Position numbers and translations under genes: made by a program. A stretch of 64,000 nucleotides of DNA from Butyrivibrio sp. (GTDB lineage: Bacteria > Bacillota > Clostridia > Lachnospirales > Lachnospiraceae), in contig NZ_JAFRGN010000007.1 of assembly GCF_017433805.1 (NCBI RefSeq), positions 124,001 through 188,000 of the forward strand. The letters are read 5' to 3'. Positions 34,541 to 44,452 of the stretch are shown here, piece after piece; the first letter of the stretch is position 1; every line of letters starts with the position of its first letter. The notes beneath the pieces were generated by a model, which did no database searches, was not told where the DNA came from, and saw nothing but the letters and a program-made list of their open reading frames with translations.

Positions 34541-35956
34541 ATGTGGAACAAAGCCCAGGAAAGATTTAGGACACGAAGCCTCATAGCCACCATAGTTCTC
34601 ATCATTGCAGCTGTCATAGGCTCTTTATTCTATGTCATCTACATCAGAAGCTATACAAGGCAACGAAGCTATCTGGAACTTAAGACGTCTACCGAAGAAA
34701 CCATCGAAGCCATCGAGGGTGAATTTCGTGCGAGCAGAAATATGCTCCGTCTGACTGCGCGTATTATCTCAAGTTCCAACGATTCTCTTCATTCCCTCAA
34801 GACCAATTCATATATGACCACAGGACAGGTTACATCTACTATTTCTGATATCGCGATCCTTACTCCGGAAAACAAGGTTATCCGTATTTCAGGTAGTGAC
34901 CTTGACGCCACTGGAGTTCTTGATTTTGATAGTCTAAAAGAAAAAGGTGAGCACATTTCCACTCTTCAGCGTGATCTGGATACTCCGGAAGTCAACACCC
35001 TGAGAATCTTTGCGCCTATCCGCCGAAGAGGTGAAACAATCGCGTTTATTTACGGTACTGTATTACCCACTGATATCTTAAGTTCCTGGGTTCCTAATAT
35101 CTACGATGGCAATGCTGCTGTTTCTGTCGTTGAAAGAGAAACCGGAGTCTTCATAATTGATGGAAATGGCAGAGAACTTAAAACAATTGAAGAAGCAGAT
35201 GTTCAAATAAACTCCATCAGCACCGACAGCTCTTTTACCGAGGCTATAAGAAATGGCGAAAGAGGCTATGCCATCGGAAAAGACTCTGTTACCGGCAAAG
35301 ACCGTTACTACTGCTTCCTTCCTATGAACATCGCCAAGTGGGAAATAATAGTAAGTGTTCCTGAGAGGGACGTTTACGCAGCTGTTCGACCAGTTCACAC
35401 CTACTTGTACGTGTACTTGTTCTTGACAGCGATCGGACTTGTAATCTACTTCCTGTACATTATCCACATCACAACGGGTTCTCTCGTTGGTATCGAGCGA
35501 AGAGCAAATATGGATGCTCTGACAGGTCTCCAGAACAGAAACCGATACGAATATTTCTGCTCACATCTGCAGCAGGGCACAGATGGCCTTGCCTGCATCT
35601 ATTTTGATGTCAACGGACTTCATGAGCTGAACAACACTCAGGGCCACCTGGCTGGTGACAACATGCTCAAAACTGTTGCCAAGCTGATCGTAGAAGAATT
35701 CGGCGAAAATAACACCTACAGAATCGGCGGCGATGAGTTCGTTTCTTTTAGATACGAGCGCGATGAAAGTCTCGTGCGCAAGGACCTTGCCAAGGTAGTG
35801 CAGGCTATCGAGGATAACGGCTACCACGTAGCTCACGGCCTTGCTATGGCTACTCCTGACAAAAAGCTCCTTACTGTCATTAAGACCGCTGAGGAAGAGA
35901 TGTACGAGAACAAGCGCAAATACTATGAATCTATCGGAAAGGAGATGCGAGGATGA
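34541..35956 (+). CDS. Membrane diguanylate cyclase with extracellular sensor domain
   Basis: About 471 residues. A first helix (about 13-35) leads to an extracellular domain of some 245 residues with a Cache-like fold, then a second helix (about 287-311) and a GGDEF domain with RIGGDEF (Gly396-Phe400). Upstream DALTGLQNR and FDVNGLHELN keep the substrate and metal residues, so the cyclase should be active. No RxxD inhibition site precedes GGDEF. It would make cyclic di-GMP in response to an outside ligand. I start at 34541; TGCTACAAT at 34485-34493 is an extended -10, so the longer reading probably begins before the transcript. The stop overlaps the next start by 4 bases. Confidence 0.85.
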   Translation: MWNKAQERFRTRSLIATIVLIIAAVIGSLFYVIYIRSYTRQRSYLELKTSTEETIEAIEGEFRASRNMLRLTARIISSSNDSLHSLKTNSYMTTGQVTSTISDIAILTPENKVIRISGSDLDATGVLDFDSLKEKGEHISTLQRDLDTPEVNTLRIFAPIRRRGETIAFIYGTVLPTDILSSWVPNIYDGNAAVSVVERETGVFIIDGNGRELKTIEEADVQINSISTDSSFTEAIRNGERGYAIGKDSVTGKDRYYCFLPMNIAKWEIIVSVPERDVYAAVRPVHTYLYVYLFLTAIGLVIYFLYIIHITTGSLVGIERRANMDALTGLQNRNRYEYFCSHLQQGTDGLACIYFDVNGLHELNNTQGHLAGDNMLKTVAKLIVEEFGENNTYRIGGDEFVSFRYERDESLVRKDLAKVVQAIEDNGYHVAHGLAMATPDKKLLTVIKTAEEEMYENKRKYYESIGKEMRG

Positions 35957-37746
35957 GAAAGCATAATCGCCTTATAACTGCATGCACCTTAGCTCTCCTT
36001 CTGTTTGTTTCGGGCTGTAGCTACACTTTACCTGACATTGAAAATCATAACATCGAGAGCTCTGTTGCCGAAGATGCTGTTGTATACAGAACTCTGTACT
36101 CCTCCGAGGTTGTGAATCTGAACTACCTGGTCTCTGAATCCAGCGTAGATTCTGTTATCAGCGTAAATGTTATCGATTATCTTGTTGATTACGATGACCA
36201 CGGCAATATCGTCACTGGTCTGGCATCCAGCTGGGATACCAACAATGATATGACAAAATGGACCTTCCACCTGCGTGACGGCATCAGCTGGGTAGATTAT
36301 AACGGCGATTATTACGCAGATGTTACTGCGGACGACTGGGTTTGCGCCTACGAATATGCTCAGTCTGCCATTAATAAAGAGATTTCAATAGCCAGTGTAG
36401 AAGCCAAAAACGCCAGAACCCTGATCTACACTCTCAATGAGCCATGCCCATTTTTTACCAGCCTCTTATCTTATGCATGCTTCCTTCCGGTATGTAGGAG
36501 TTATCTGGAAAAGACAGGCAGCATGTTTGCCAAGGATTACAAGCATCTTCTATATAACGGCGCTTATATCCTGAACTATTTCCAACCCTTTGAGCAGCAG
36601 ATTCTGGTCAAGAACCCATCTTACTGGGATAAAGAGCATGTCTACATCGACAGAATAGAGAATTATTTCGATTACGATGCCACTGCAATTTCTACAGAGA
36701 GATACCTGAAAGGTACCGTAGACAGAGCTATCGTTCCTTCAGACAAGCTCACTGCTTACCTTGAAGATCCTGAGATTTCCGAGCATGTACACAGAACAAG
36801 GCCCGATAATACGGCATCCTGCTTCTATGCTTTCAATTTCTATCCGCGTTTTGACCCCAAGTATGAACCTGAGAACTGGGCCAAAGCTGTGGCCAACGAA
36901 AACTTCCGTCTGGCCATCATGTACGCGATTGACAGAGTTTCTCTTTTATCAATATATGAGCCTAACTATCCGCAGATGCTGCTGTGCAACACTGTGACTC
37001 CTTCGGGCGCTCTTTATGTAAATGGTCAGAACTATGCATACCTTCCTGAGCTTGAGCAGATTTCCACCAGAGACAGCTACAATCTTGCAATGCAGAGTTA
37101 CTACCGGAAGATGGCAAGAAAAGAGCTACGAGAAGCCGGAGTTAAGTTCCCGATCAAGATTCTCATGCCTTATGATCCTTCTATCGAGGGCTGGGGAAAA
37201 GAGGCAGACAAGATTGCCGTACAGATCGAAGCTGCTCTTGGCAGAAACTTTGTGGATGTTATCGTGGAAGCCGGAACTTCAACCGGATTTGACATGTCTG
37301 TAATTCACAGCGGCAAGTATGCCCTCACAAAATGCAGCGTGAGTGGCGCCTACTACGATCCTCAGACCTTTACCAAGCCTTTTGTAGATGACAGCAATTA
37401 CATTTTCTGGGATAAGTGCGAAGATCCTGAGATTCAGGATCTTAACGAGGAATGGAATATTCTTGTGGAAAGAGCTGCTGCCATTACAACCGCTACCTCC
37501 CGCAGATATTCTGCTTTTGCCAAGGCTGAAAAGCTCCTGATCAGCCACGCCATCATCATTCCTTTCTCGATACTAAACGGTGATGGCTACGAAATGTGCA
37601 AGCTCAACGAATTTGAGGGCGAATTCTCCCACTATGGTCACGCTAACAAAAGGTACAAATATTTGCAGCTTCACGAAAAGTCCATGAATATGGATGAGTA
37701 CTATGAGGCATATATGCAATGGATGGTGGGATTCTTTGAAAACTGA
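35953..37746 (+). CDS. Oligopeptide-binding lipoprotein, OppA-like, coupled to a GGDEF gene
   Basis: 597 residues. A lipobox LLFVSGC near residue 22 is followed by a type II (cluster C) peptide-binding fold: VVYRTLYSSEVVNLNYL, LRDGISWVDYNGDYYADVTADDWV and the central LLYNGAYILNYFQPFEQQILVKNPSYWD region. There are no permease or ATPase genes beside it. Its ATG overlaps the cyclase stop (ATGA), so the two are co-translated. Together they suggest that the lipoprotein loads a peptide onto the extracellular Cache domain, a signalling rather than transport role. A convergent terminator follows. Confidence 0.88.
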   Translation: MRKHNRLITACTLALLLFVSGCSYTLPDIENHNIESSVAEDAVVYRTLYSSEVVNLNYLVSESSVDSVISVNVIDYLVDYDDHGNIVTGLASSWDTNNDMTKWTFHLRDGISWVDYNGDYYADVTADDWVCAYEYAQSAINKEISIASVEAKNARTLIYTLNEPCPFFTSLLSYACFLPVCRSYLEKTGSMFAKDYKHLLYNGAYILNYFQPFEQQILVKNPSYWDKEHVYIDRIENYFDYDATAISTERYLKGTVDRAIVPSDKLTAYLEDPEISEHVHRTRPDNTASCFYAFNFYPRFDPKYEPENWAKAVANENFRLAIMYAIDRVSLLSIYEPNYPQMLLCNTVTPSGALYVNGQNYAYLPELEQISTRDSYNLAMQSYYRKMARKELREAGVKFPIKILMPYDPSIEGWGKEADKIAVQIEAALGRNFVDVIVEAGTSTGFDMSVIHSGKYALTKCSVSGAYYDPQTFTKPFVDDSNYIFWDKCEDPEIQDLNEEWNILVERAAAITTATSRRYSAFAKAEKLLISHAIIIPFSILNGDGYEMCKLNEFEGEFSHYGHANKRYKYLQLHEKSMNMDEYYEAYMQWMVGFFEN

Positions 37747-37787
37747 TGTGAATTGGATAAATGTAACTTGAATCAGTGATATGAAAA

Positions 37788-37813
37788 GAGGTCGGTATAG
37801 CAATACCGGCCTC
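37788..37813. terminator. Convergent terminator
   Basis: An 11-bp stem (GAGGTCGGTAT with ATACCGGCCTC, one wobble) and a 4-base loop. A T-run follows on the minus strand (TTTTCAT) and AT-rich bases on the plus strand. It overlaps the apbE stop. Confidence 0.8.
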
Positions 37814-38906
37814 AATTTATTACATGAACATTCAGATTATAGTATTCGGATGCTAAAGAGAATCTGTCTGCAACTCCCTTGGTGACATAAACTTCTTCGC
37901 TGTCTGTAACAAGGATCATGTCGAAGGAGTTCTCTGAATTTGTGTCGATATTAGTGTCTTCGTTATCACTCGCCTTACCATACTCGTGATAATACTCAAC
38001 TGCCCCATCAAGGCCCTTTACAAAAAGAGCTGTAGACAGGCCATCGCAGAGAAGTCCATCTTTTCCAATTATGGTAACTGATATCAGTCCGTTCTCTGCT
38101 GGCTTTCCTGTAGCAGGATCAATGATATGCCAGTAGGTCTTACCGTCTTCCTCAAAGTATCTCTCGTATCCACCGGAGGTTACCACCGCTTCATCACTAG
38201 CCTTGATAACTCCAAGGATTCCGCTGGCGCTATCCTTAAATGGGCTCTTAACTGCCACGTTCCATGCATCGCCATTTGGCTTACTGCCTATGCACTGGAC
38301 ATTTCCCCCAAGATTGATAAGTCCGCTTGTCACACCTTTTTCTGTGAAGTATTCATACAGCATTCTCGCAGTATAGCCCTTAGCTACACTTCCAAGGTCA
38401 ACCTCAGTGCCCTTTGGGATTATGCAGGAACCGCCAAGCTCTACCTTGTGATAGTCCACATTTTCAAGAAGCTCAGTAATCTCGCCATCTGTTGGAACCC
38501 TGTACTCACTGGTGGTAAAGCCCCAGCCTTTCAGAACCGGATATATCGTTATATCCAGTGCCCCGCCTGTGCTGTCACAGATACCAAGTGCTTCATTCAT
38601 AAGGTTTGCAACGTCCTCTGATAATTCCTGCTTTCCGCTGGCATTTAGCTGCGCAATCTCGCTGTCGTCATCAGTTACCGAAAGCTCTTTTTCCAGAGTT
38701 CGGATCTTGTTCTCCCCCTCACGAAGGAGCTCCTCATCTCCCATGATCTGCAACTCCATTACAGTGTCCATGGCAAAAAGAGTGGATGTCTGCATGGTCT
38801 TAGAAACGCTGCAACCACAGAGTATTGCAGACATAAGAAGCACAGAAATACCGCCCTTTATTCTTCTATTTTTCTTTTTCCAATTCTCACTCATCATAAA
38901 AATCAT
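37812..38906 (-). CDS. apbE: FAD:protein FMN transferase (ApbE), lipoprotein
   Basis: 364 residues. A signal peptide with lipobox AILCGC (Cys about 32) anchors it outside the membrane. Family motifs are LFAMDTVMELQIMG, LDITIYPVLKGWGF, VDLGSVAKGYTARML, LINLGGNVQCIG and YWHIIDPATGKPAENG with the metal-binding acids. It covalently attaches FMN to Thr in flavoproteins such as Rnf/Nqr subunits, but no target gene is in the window. A polar insert, ASDNEDTNIDTNSENS (about 315-330), interrupts the usual spacing. It follows the MATE gene by 19 bases. Confidence 0.88.
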   Translation of the reverse strand: MIFMMSENWKKKNRRIKGGISVLLMSAILCGCSVSKTMQTSTLFAMDTVMELQIMGDEELLREGENKIRTLEKELSVTDDDSEIAQLNASGKQELSEDVANLMNEALGICDSTGGALDITIYPVLKGWGFTTSEYRVPTDGEITELLENVDYHKVELGGSCIIPKGTEVDLGSVAKGYTARMLYEYFTEKGVTSGLINLGGNVQCIGSKPNGDAWNVAVKSPFKDSASGILGVIKASDEAVVTSGGYERYFEEDGKTYWHIIDPATGKPAENGLISVTIIGKDGLLCDGLSTALFVKGLDGAVEYYHEYGKASDNEDTNIDTNSENSFDMILVTDSEEVYVTKGVADRFSLASEYYNLNVHVIN

Positions 38907-38925
38907 CTTGCTAACTATTCTAATA

Positions 38926-40281
38926 TCAGAATTTCTTTAGTTCGCTATAAGCCATAGGCACTGCCACGAACATAGCAAGTACATCTGCGCAGGCCTGAGC
39001 CATCTCAACACCTGTAATTCCCAGGAATACTGGAAGTATCAGAATCATAGGGATAAAGCATATTCCGTTTCTGGCAGAAGCAGTTATAGAAGCCTTAACG
39101 CCCTTACCAATTGACTGAAGCATCATGTTGCTGATAACAATCGCGCCGGAAAGTGGAAGGGTACAGCACTGGAATCTGAGAGCTGCAACACCAACCTGAA
39201 CTGCTGCCGGATCCTTGGAAAAAGCTGCGATGATGTTTGGTGCAAAGATAAATGCCACCGTTCCTATGCCGATAAGTACTATTGTTGAGTACTTAACGCA
39301 GAACTTGAAGCCCTCTTTTACCCTGTTTGTAAGCCCTGCTCCATAGTTAAATGAGCATACCGGCTGATAACCCTGACCAAATCCAATAAGTGCAGATGCC
39401 ATCATCATCAGGACCTTACCTGCAACACTCATGCCTGCAATCGCAGCATCAGAGCCGATACTGCCCGCTGTATAGTTGAGAACCAGCGTAGAAATTGCTG
39501 CCAGTCCCTGACGGAAAAGAGATGGTGCTCCGCCGTTAATGATCTCATAAATATAATGCCAATTCAGATGCACATTTGATACAGACATCTTGATGTTCTC
39601 GCCCTTGCTGGTACCAATCAGGAGAACGATAAAGCTTGTCATCTGTCCCATTACTGTAGCAATAGCAGCGCCTCTTACTCCCATGTGAAAGCCCATAATG
39701 AGGAGCGGATCAAGAATCATATTCATAACCGCACCGCACATGAGGCCAATCATGGCGTAGTAAGCTGCTCCCTGGAACCTGAGCTGATTATTGATAACAA
39801 ACTGAGCCATCATAAAAGGCGCACCAATGAGAATGATCCTCATGTAGCTCTTGGTAAACTCAATTGTCAGATCGGTAGCTCCCCTTCCGAGAAATGCTGC
39901 AATTGGATTCACAAAGATATTACCCACAATTGCAATTACAATTCCCAGGATAATAGCCAGCGCAAAGCCGGTTGAAGCCATCTCATTAGCTTCCTTGTGG
40001 TTATCGGCACCGAGCATTCTCGATAAGTAGTTGCCTGAGCCATGTCCACAGAAAAAACCCATAGCCTGCACAAGTGCCATAACTGTAAAAACAAGTCCTA
40101 CAGCCGCTGTAGCTGAGGTGTTGACCGCATCAATATCTGAAACTCTGGCAACAAAAAATGTATCCGCTGTATTATAAATTGCTGTGACCATCATACTGAT
40201 GATGGTTGGGACTGACAGTGTCAAGATCAGCTTGGGCACTGGAGTCTGTGTCATATATTCTTTTCTGTTATTTGTTGCCAT
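38926..40281 (-). CDS. MATE family efflux transporter
   Basis: A 451-residue membrane protein with about twelve helices in two similar halves. The start TPVPKLILTLSVPTIISMMVTAIYNTADTFFV has the MATE pattern (cut into its parts: SVPTIISMMV, YNTADTFFV), and VNPIAAFLG occurs in the first half. It probably exports cationic drugs or metabolites by Na+ or H+ exchange; the substrate is unknown. It follows the SbcC gene by 17 bases on the same strand. Confidence 0.86.
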   Translation of the reverse strand: MATNNRKEYMTQTPVPKLILTLSVPTIISMMVTAIYNTADTFFVARVSDIDAVNTSATAAVGLVFTVMALVQAMGFFCGHGSGNYLSRMLGADNHKEANEMASTGFALAIILGIVIAIVGNIFVNPIAAFLGRGATDLTIEFTKSYMRIILIGAPFMMAQFVINNQLRFQGAAYYAMIGLMCGAVMNMILDPLLIMGFHMGVRGAAIATVMGQMTSFIVLLIGTSKGENIKMSVSNVHLNWHYIYEIINGGAPSLFRQGLAAISTLVLNYTAGSIGSDAAIAGMSVAGKVLMMMASALIGFGQGYQPVCSFNYGAGLTNRVKEGFKFCVKYSTIVLIGIGTVAFIFAPNIIAAFSKDPAAVQVGVAALRFQCCTLPLSGAIVISNMMLQSIGKGVKASITASARNGICFIPMILILPVFLGITGVEMAQACADVLAMFVAVPMAYSELKKF

Positions 40282-40298
40282 TACAATTCCTCGTGTTT

Positions 40299-43085
40299 CT
40301 ATATGATTATCTGCGCCTTACTTCCGCCGCTCTTTTCCTTGGTTACGACGATCTGCTTGTCGATCTTATCCTTGAGCTCTGTCACGTGTGAGATGATTCC
40401 AACAAGGCGATTGCCCTCAGTCAGACCTGCAAGTGCGTTGTAAGCAAGCTCCAGCGAATCAGAATCCAGAGTTCCAAAGCCTTCATCCACAAACATTGTG
40501 TCAATCTGGATTCCACCAGCTGAAGACTGGATCTCGTCGGATAGTCCCAGTGCCAGTGAAAGTGCTGCCATAAAGGATTCTCCTCCTGAAAGTGTCTTGA
40601 CGCTTCGCTGGCTTCCATTGTAGTGGTCGATTACACCAAGGTCAAGTCCACTCTGACAACGGTTATTAGCCGCTTCCTCAAGGCGCTTGAGCTCATACTG
40701 GGCATCAGACATCTTCATAAATCTAAGGTTCGCTCTTGCAATAATCCTGTCAAAGTATGTGGTCTGAATGTAGGTCTCCAGCATGATCTTTTCTTTGCCT
40801 GAAAGCTTACCACTTGCTGTGTCAGAAAGAGCTGCAACCATTGTAAGGCGCTTCTCTGCTCCGGAAAGTTCGCTACACTTTGTATCTATTCCGGTTCTGG
40901 CTGATTCATTAGCTTCAATCCTGAGGTTCGCACTGTTAAATAAGCTGTTCTGCTCGGCTCTTGTAGTCTCAAGCTCTTCTTTTCTTCCAAGCTCTTTTTC
41001 CAGGTCAGCCTTTTCAGATTTATCTATAGTCTCCTGAAGTCCCTTGATCTGGCCCTTTAAAAGATTTATCTTCTCGGAATGGGCCTTTAACTCTTTATCT
41101 GCATTATCGAAGTCTCTCTGAATAGCTTCTGCCAGTTTCTTGAGCTCAGAAATCTTTTCCTCTGCCGCCTTCTTACTCTCAAACTTAAAGCTCTTTTTGA
41201 GTTCTTCGCTCTGTTTCTTAACAGCTTCAAGGGCAGACTTATCTGCTGCCAGCTTTTCTTTGAAGGAAGACTCGTTGCTCCTGGCTTCTTCCAGCTGCTT
41301 CTCAATATCTGGGAGTTCTTTTTCTATGGATTCCTTTCTATTAAGAAGCTTATCTGCCTCGTCCAGTTTGGATCTGGTGTCCATCATCAGTTCTCTGACT
41401 TTGCTGATGCAATCTGAGACAAGATTTTCCATAGATTCGATCTTTATTGAATCCGTATCCTGCACATTACTTCCGGATACCGTCACAAGCTCTCCGGCCA
41501 CATTTTTCTTGTTGGCGTCAAAAGAACTGCCTAGTTCGCCGCATTTTCTGCTGGCCTTCTCCACAGCATCCCTTGCAGTGTCTGCATCTTTCTTGGAAGT
41601 CTTAAGCTCTGCATCAGTTGGAACTTCCCCCTCCAAAGTGGCAGGACTTGGATGTGTCAAAGATCCGCACACAGGGCATGGCTTGCCCTCTTCAAGAGTT
41701 CCTGCAAGCACTCCCGCCTGTCCATCTCTATACGCCTTGAACAGATGCTCATAACAAGCACTCTTTTCCTGATACTCCTTATCAAGCTCGATGTACTGAG
41801 CCCTTGCTTTTTCAAGGCTCTTTTCATCTTCCTTGAGTGTTTTGATCTTGCCAGCAAGCTCTGCCAGACGGTTTCCTTTTTCCTGAGAAGTCTTATATTT
41901 AGCAAGTAGCTTTTCTCTGTCAGCTCCGGCATTCTGAATACCTGACAATTCCTTTTTAAGCTCCTCCTGCCTGGTTAAAAGACCTTGCGCATTAGCCGCA
42001 GCTTTCTCAGCACCAGACTGATCTGCCATGATTGCCTTGTTAAGCTCAGCTTCACTATTTATCAGCTTCTCATACTCGTTATATCTTGGAAGCTCGGCAT
42101 CTATCTGAGCCTGTGCTTTCTGATGTTTGTCCTTTTCTGGGAGCTTTTCTTCAGCCTGCTCAAACTTAGCTTTGAGTTCTTCCTGTTTTGGAAGCTCGGT
42201 TTCAAGGTCAGCTTGCGCCTTTTCCAGGTCATCCTGAGCTTTTTCAAGCTGTCTGGCTTTACCAATATTCTGGTTAACTGTCTCCAGCTCTTTATCCAAA
42301 GAAGCAATCTGCACCTGAGCATTGTCACGTATAGTCAGGTCCTGAGCTATCAATTTCTCTATCAGAACCAGTACGTCCTCTGTGAGCATTTCCCCAGCCT
42401 TAGCCTTGTCAATCTCAATAGAGAGCACGTCAGTATCCTGGCACTGAATGCCAGAGATGTACTGTTTGACGCTCTTCTTGGCATCCTCGCAGGCAACATA
42501 ACATTTCTTGCGCTCGCTCTCAAGTTTCTCCTGGAGTGTTTGGTAATACTCAGTCTTAAAAAGCTTTCTGAAGATCAGCTGACGCTCCTTGGTGTCTGCC
42601 AGAAGGAGCTTTAGGAAATCGCCCTGTGCCAGCATGGCAATCTGTGAAAACTGCGTTCTATCTATCCCAAGAAGCTCAACTACTGCATTATTTACGTCCC
42701 TTACCTTTGTAATAACACTTCCATCGGGCATACGAAGCTCCGCATTAGGAAGCTCTTTTTTCTCACCATCACCGCGCTTAGCTGGACGCATATACTCTGG
42801 GTTACGCTTAATATAAAACTCTTTTCCACCATGGGTAAAAGACATCTCAACAAAGGTTGGTGTATCGGGATCAGCATACTTGGAACGCAGCATTGTGGCT
42901 TCCCTGCTGCCTCCGCTGGCTTCACCAAAGAGTGCAAAACAAATAGCATCAAAGATTGTGGTCTTACCCGCGCCTGTATCACCAGTAATAAGGTACAATC
43001 CCTTATCCCCAAGGTCGTCCATATTCAGTTTAATCTCCCCGGCGTATGGGCCAAAGGCAGATATTGTTATATTTATCGGTCTCAT
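40299..43085 (-). CDS. sbcC: Exonuclease SbcC (Rad50-like SMC ATPase)
   Basis: 928 residues. Walker A GDTGAGKTTIFDAI (about 35-48) is followed by two long charged coiled-coil arms around the zinc hook CPVCGSLTHP (about 460-470). The C-terminal head holds the signature TLSGGESFMAALSLALGLSD and Walker B DTMFVDEGFGTLD. SbcC with SbcD forms the nuclease that trims hairpins and double-strand ends. The coil just after the hook carries a polar stretch (TVSGSNVQDTDS). The start overlaps the sbcD stop by 4 bases. Confidence 0.92.
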   Translation of the reverse strand: MRPINITISAFGPYAGEIKLNMDDLGDKGLYLITGDTGAGKTTIFDAICFALFGEASGGSREATMLRSKYADPDTPTFVEMSFTHGGKEFYIKRNPEYMRPAKRGDGEKKELPNAELRMPDGSVITKVRDVNNAVVELLGIDRTQFSQIAMLAQGDFLKLLLADTKERQLIFRKLFKTEYYQTLQEKLESERKKCYVACEDAKKSVKQYISGIQCQDTDVLSIEIDKAKAGEMLTEDVLVLIEKLIAQDLTIRDNAQVQIASLDKELETVNQNIGKARQLEKAQDDLEKAQADLETELPKQEELKAKFEQAEEKLPEKDKHQKAQAQIDAELPRYNEYEKLINSEAELNKAIMADQSGAEKAAANAQGLLTRQEELKKELSGIQNAGADREKLLAKYKTSQEKGNRLAELAGKIKTLKEDEKSLEKARAQYIELDKEYQEKSACYEHLFKAYRDGQAGVLAGTLEEGKPCPVCGSLTHPSPATLEGEVPTDAELKTSKKDADTARDAVEKASRKCGELGSSFDANKKNVAGELVTVSGSNVQDTDSIKIESMENLVSDCISKVRELMMDTRSKLDEADKLLNRKESIEKELPDIEKQLEEARSNESSFKEKLAADKSALEAVKKQSEELKKSFKFESKKAAEEKISELKKLAEAIQRDFDNADKELKAHSEKINLLKGQIKGLQETIDKSEKADLEKELGRKEELETTRAEQNSLFNSANLRIEANESARTGIDTKCSELSGAEKRLTMVAALSDTASGKLSGKEKIMLETYIQTTYFDRIIARANLRFMKMSDAQYELKRLEEAANNRCQSGLDLGVIDHYNGSQRSVKTLSGGESFMAALSLALGLSDEIQSSAGGIQIDTMFVDEGFGTLDSDSLELAYNALAGLTEGNRLVGIISHVTELKDKIDKQIVVTKEKSGGSKAQIII

Positions 43086-44290
43086 TTATTCCAAATCCCC
43101 TCTATCAGTCCCTGCACCAGTTCTTTTTGCTCATCAGACATGCCCTGATTGTTCTGCTTCTCGTAGAATTCTTCAAAGAGCTCAATCGGTGACTTCCTGT
43201 CAACATCAGCGCCGCCATCGATAATGCGATTCTCTCTGGTACGCTTATTGTCGTAGGTCAGCTTCATGAGATTTGGATAAATGATCCTGAGCTTACTGAT
43301 CGCATCTGGAACATCCTCTTCGTCAGTGAGGATTGCATGGATGTAGTCTTCTCTATTTGTACCTTCATAGCTCTTTTTATCAGAGAGTTCCTCATAGGTT
43401 CCCTTGATCTGGCGAAGGTCTCTCTTAGGAGTCAGAGGCAGCTTCTCGATCTCGATGTCACCTTTTTCTTTTACTGTAATGACAGTAACTGACTTGTGGT
43501 GGTCCTTTTCTGAAAATGAGTATTTAAGCGGTGTTCCGCTGTATCTTATGGTTTCTCTTTTCACAAACTGTGGTCCGTGAATATGGCCAAGAGCCACATA
43601 GTCGAAGTCGTCAAAAGCTGAAGCATCCACATTATCAAGGCCGCCGATGGTTATTTCCTCTGATTCGCAGCGCTCCGCACCAGTAACAAACTGATGGGCA
43701 ATGAGAATATTTCTCTTGGAATTATCTATTCCATTTCTAGCTTCATTTGTAGTTATCGTTCCATCTACGCTATCTGTAATATCTGCTGCCGGTCCCCCAA
43801 TATGTTTGAGCGCAGCCTGCACCGCAGAGGTGTAATCTGTAATCTCTTCCTCTGGATAGAAAGCGCGCACATTTGCAGGCTTAATAAACGGAAGCATATA
43901 GATATTCACGTCACCGCACTTATCTGAGAATTCGTCAGCATAAGTAAAATGGCTAAGCTTCCCGTCATATACAGGTGATAAGTGAATTCCTGCTCCGTCA
44001 ACAATTCGTGAGTGCTGCGCAAAACGCACAGCCGAATCGTGGTTGCCGCTTATGGCATAAACCTGAAGGTGTCTTGTGGCCAGCATATCCAGGAAATCAT
44101 CCCATAGACGCACTGCATCTTCACTTGGCACAGACTTATCATAGACGTCACCTGCAATAATGATGCCATCTGGCTTAACTTCGTCTATTATATTTATGAT
44201 CTGCAGCAGGATATATTTTTGATCCTCGATCATGGAAAATTCGTTAACTCTTTTACCAAGATGAAGGTCAGATAAATGAATTAGTTTCAT
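43082..44290 (-). CDS. sbcD: Exonuclease SbcD (Mre11-like nuclease)
   Basis: 402 residues. The phosphoesterase motifs are in order: HLSDLHLGKRV (5-15), GDVYDKSVPS, SGNHDSAVR, AHQFVTGAE and LGHIHGPQ. These bind the two Mn ions of the Mre11 nuclease. A polar low-complexity insert, TDSVDGTITTNEARNGID (about 163-180), lies in the loop before NILIAHQF. GGGGA precedes the ATG. It works with SbcC, whose gene overlaps it. Confidence 0.92.
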   Translation of the reverse strand: MKLIHLSDLHLGKRVNEFSMIEDQKYILLQIINIIDEVKPDGIIIAGDVYDKSVPSEDAVRLWDDFLDMLATRHLQVYAISGNHDSAVRFAQHSRIVDGAGIHLSPVYDGKLSHFTYADEFSDKCGDVNIYMLPFIKPANVRAFYPEEEITDYTSAVQAALKHIGGPAADITDSVDGTITTNEARNGIDNSKRNILIAHQFVTGAERCESEEITIGGLDNVDASAFDDFDYVALGHIHGPQFVKRETIRYSGTPLKYSFSEKDHHKSVTVITVKEKGDIEIEKLPLTPKRDLRQIKGTYEELSDKKSYEGTNREDYIHAILTDEEDVPDAISKLRIIYPNLMKLTYDNKRTRENRIIDGGADVDRKSPIELFEEFYEKQNNQGMSDEQKELVQGLIEGIWNK

Positions 44291-44452
44291 ATGATTTTCC
44301 CCAAATCTTTTTTCATATACCTTTATATTTTACACTTTCAGCGTCGCCATTCCAAATTAAAAAAAGAAGCTGAAAATTCACTTTTATTCACTTCAGCAAA
44401 GGTGATAAAATGGAAACTGATTTATTTCATATGATCAATGAGGAGAAAGCCT

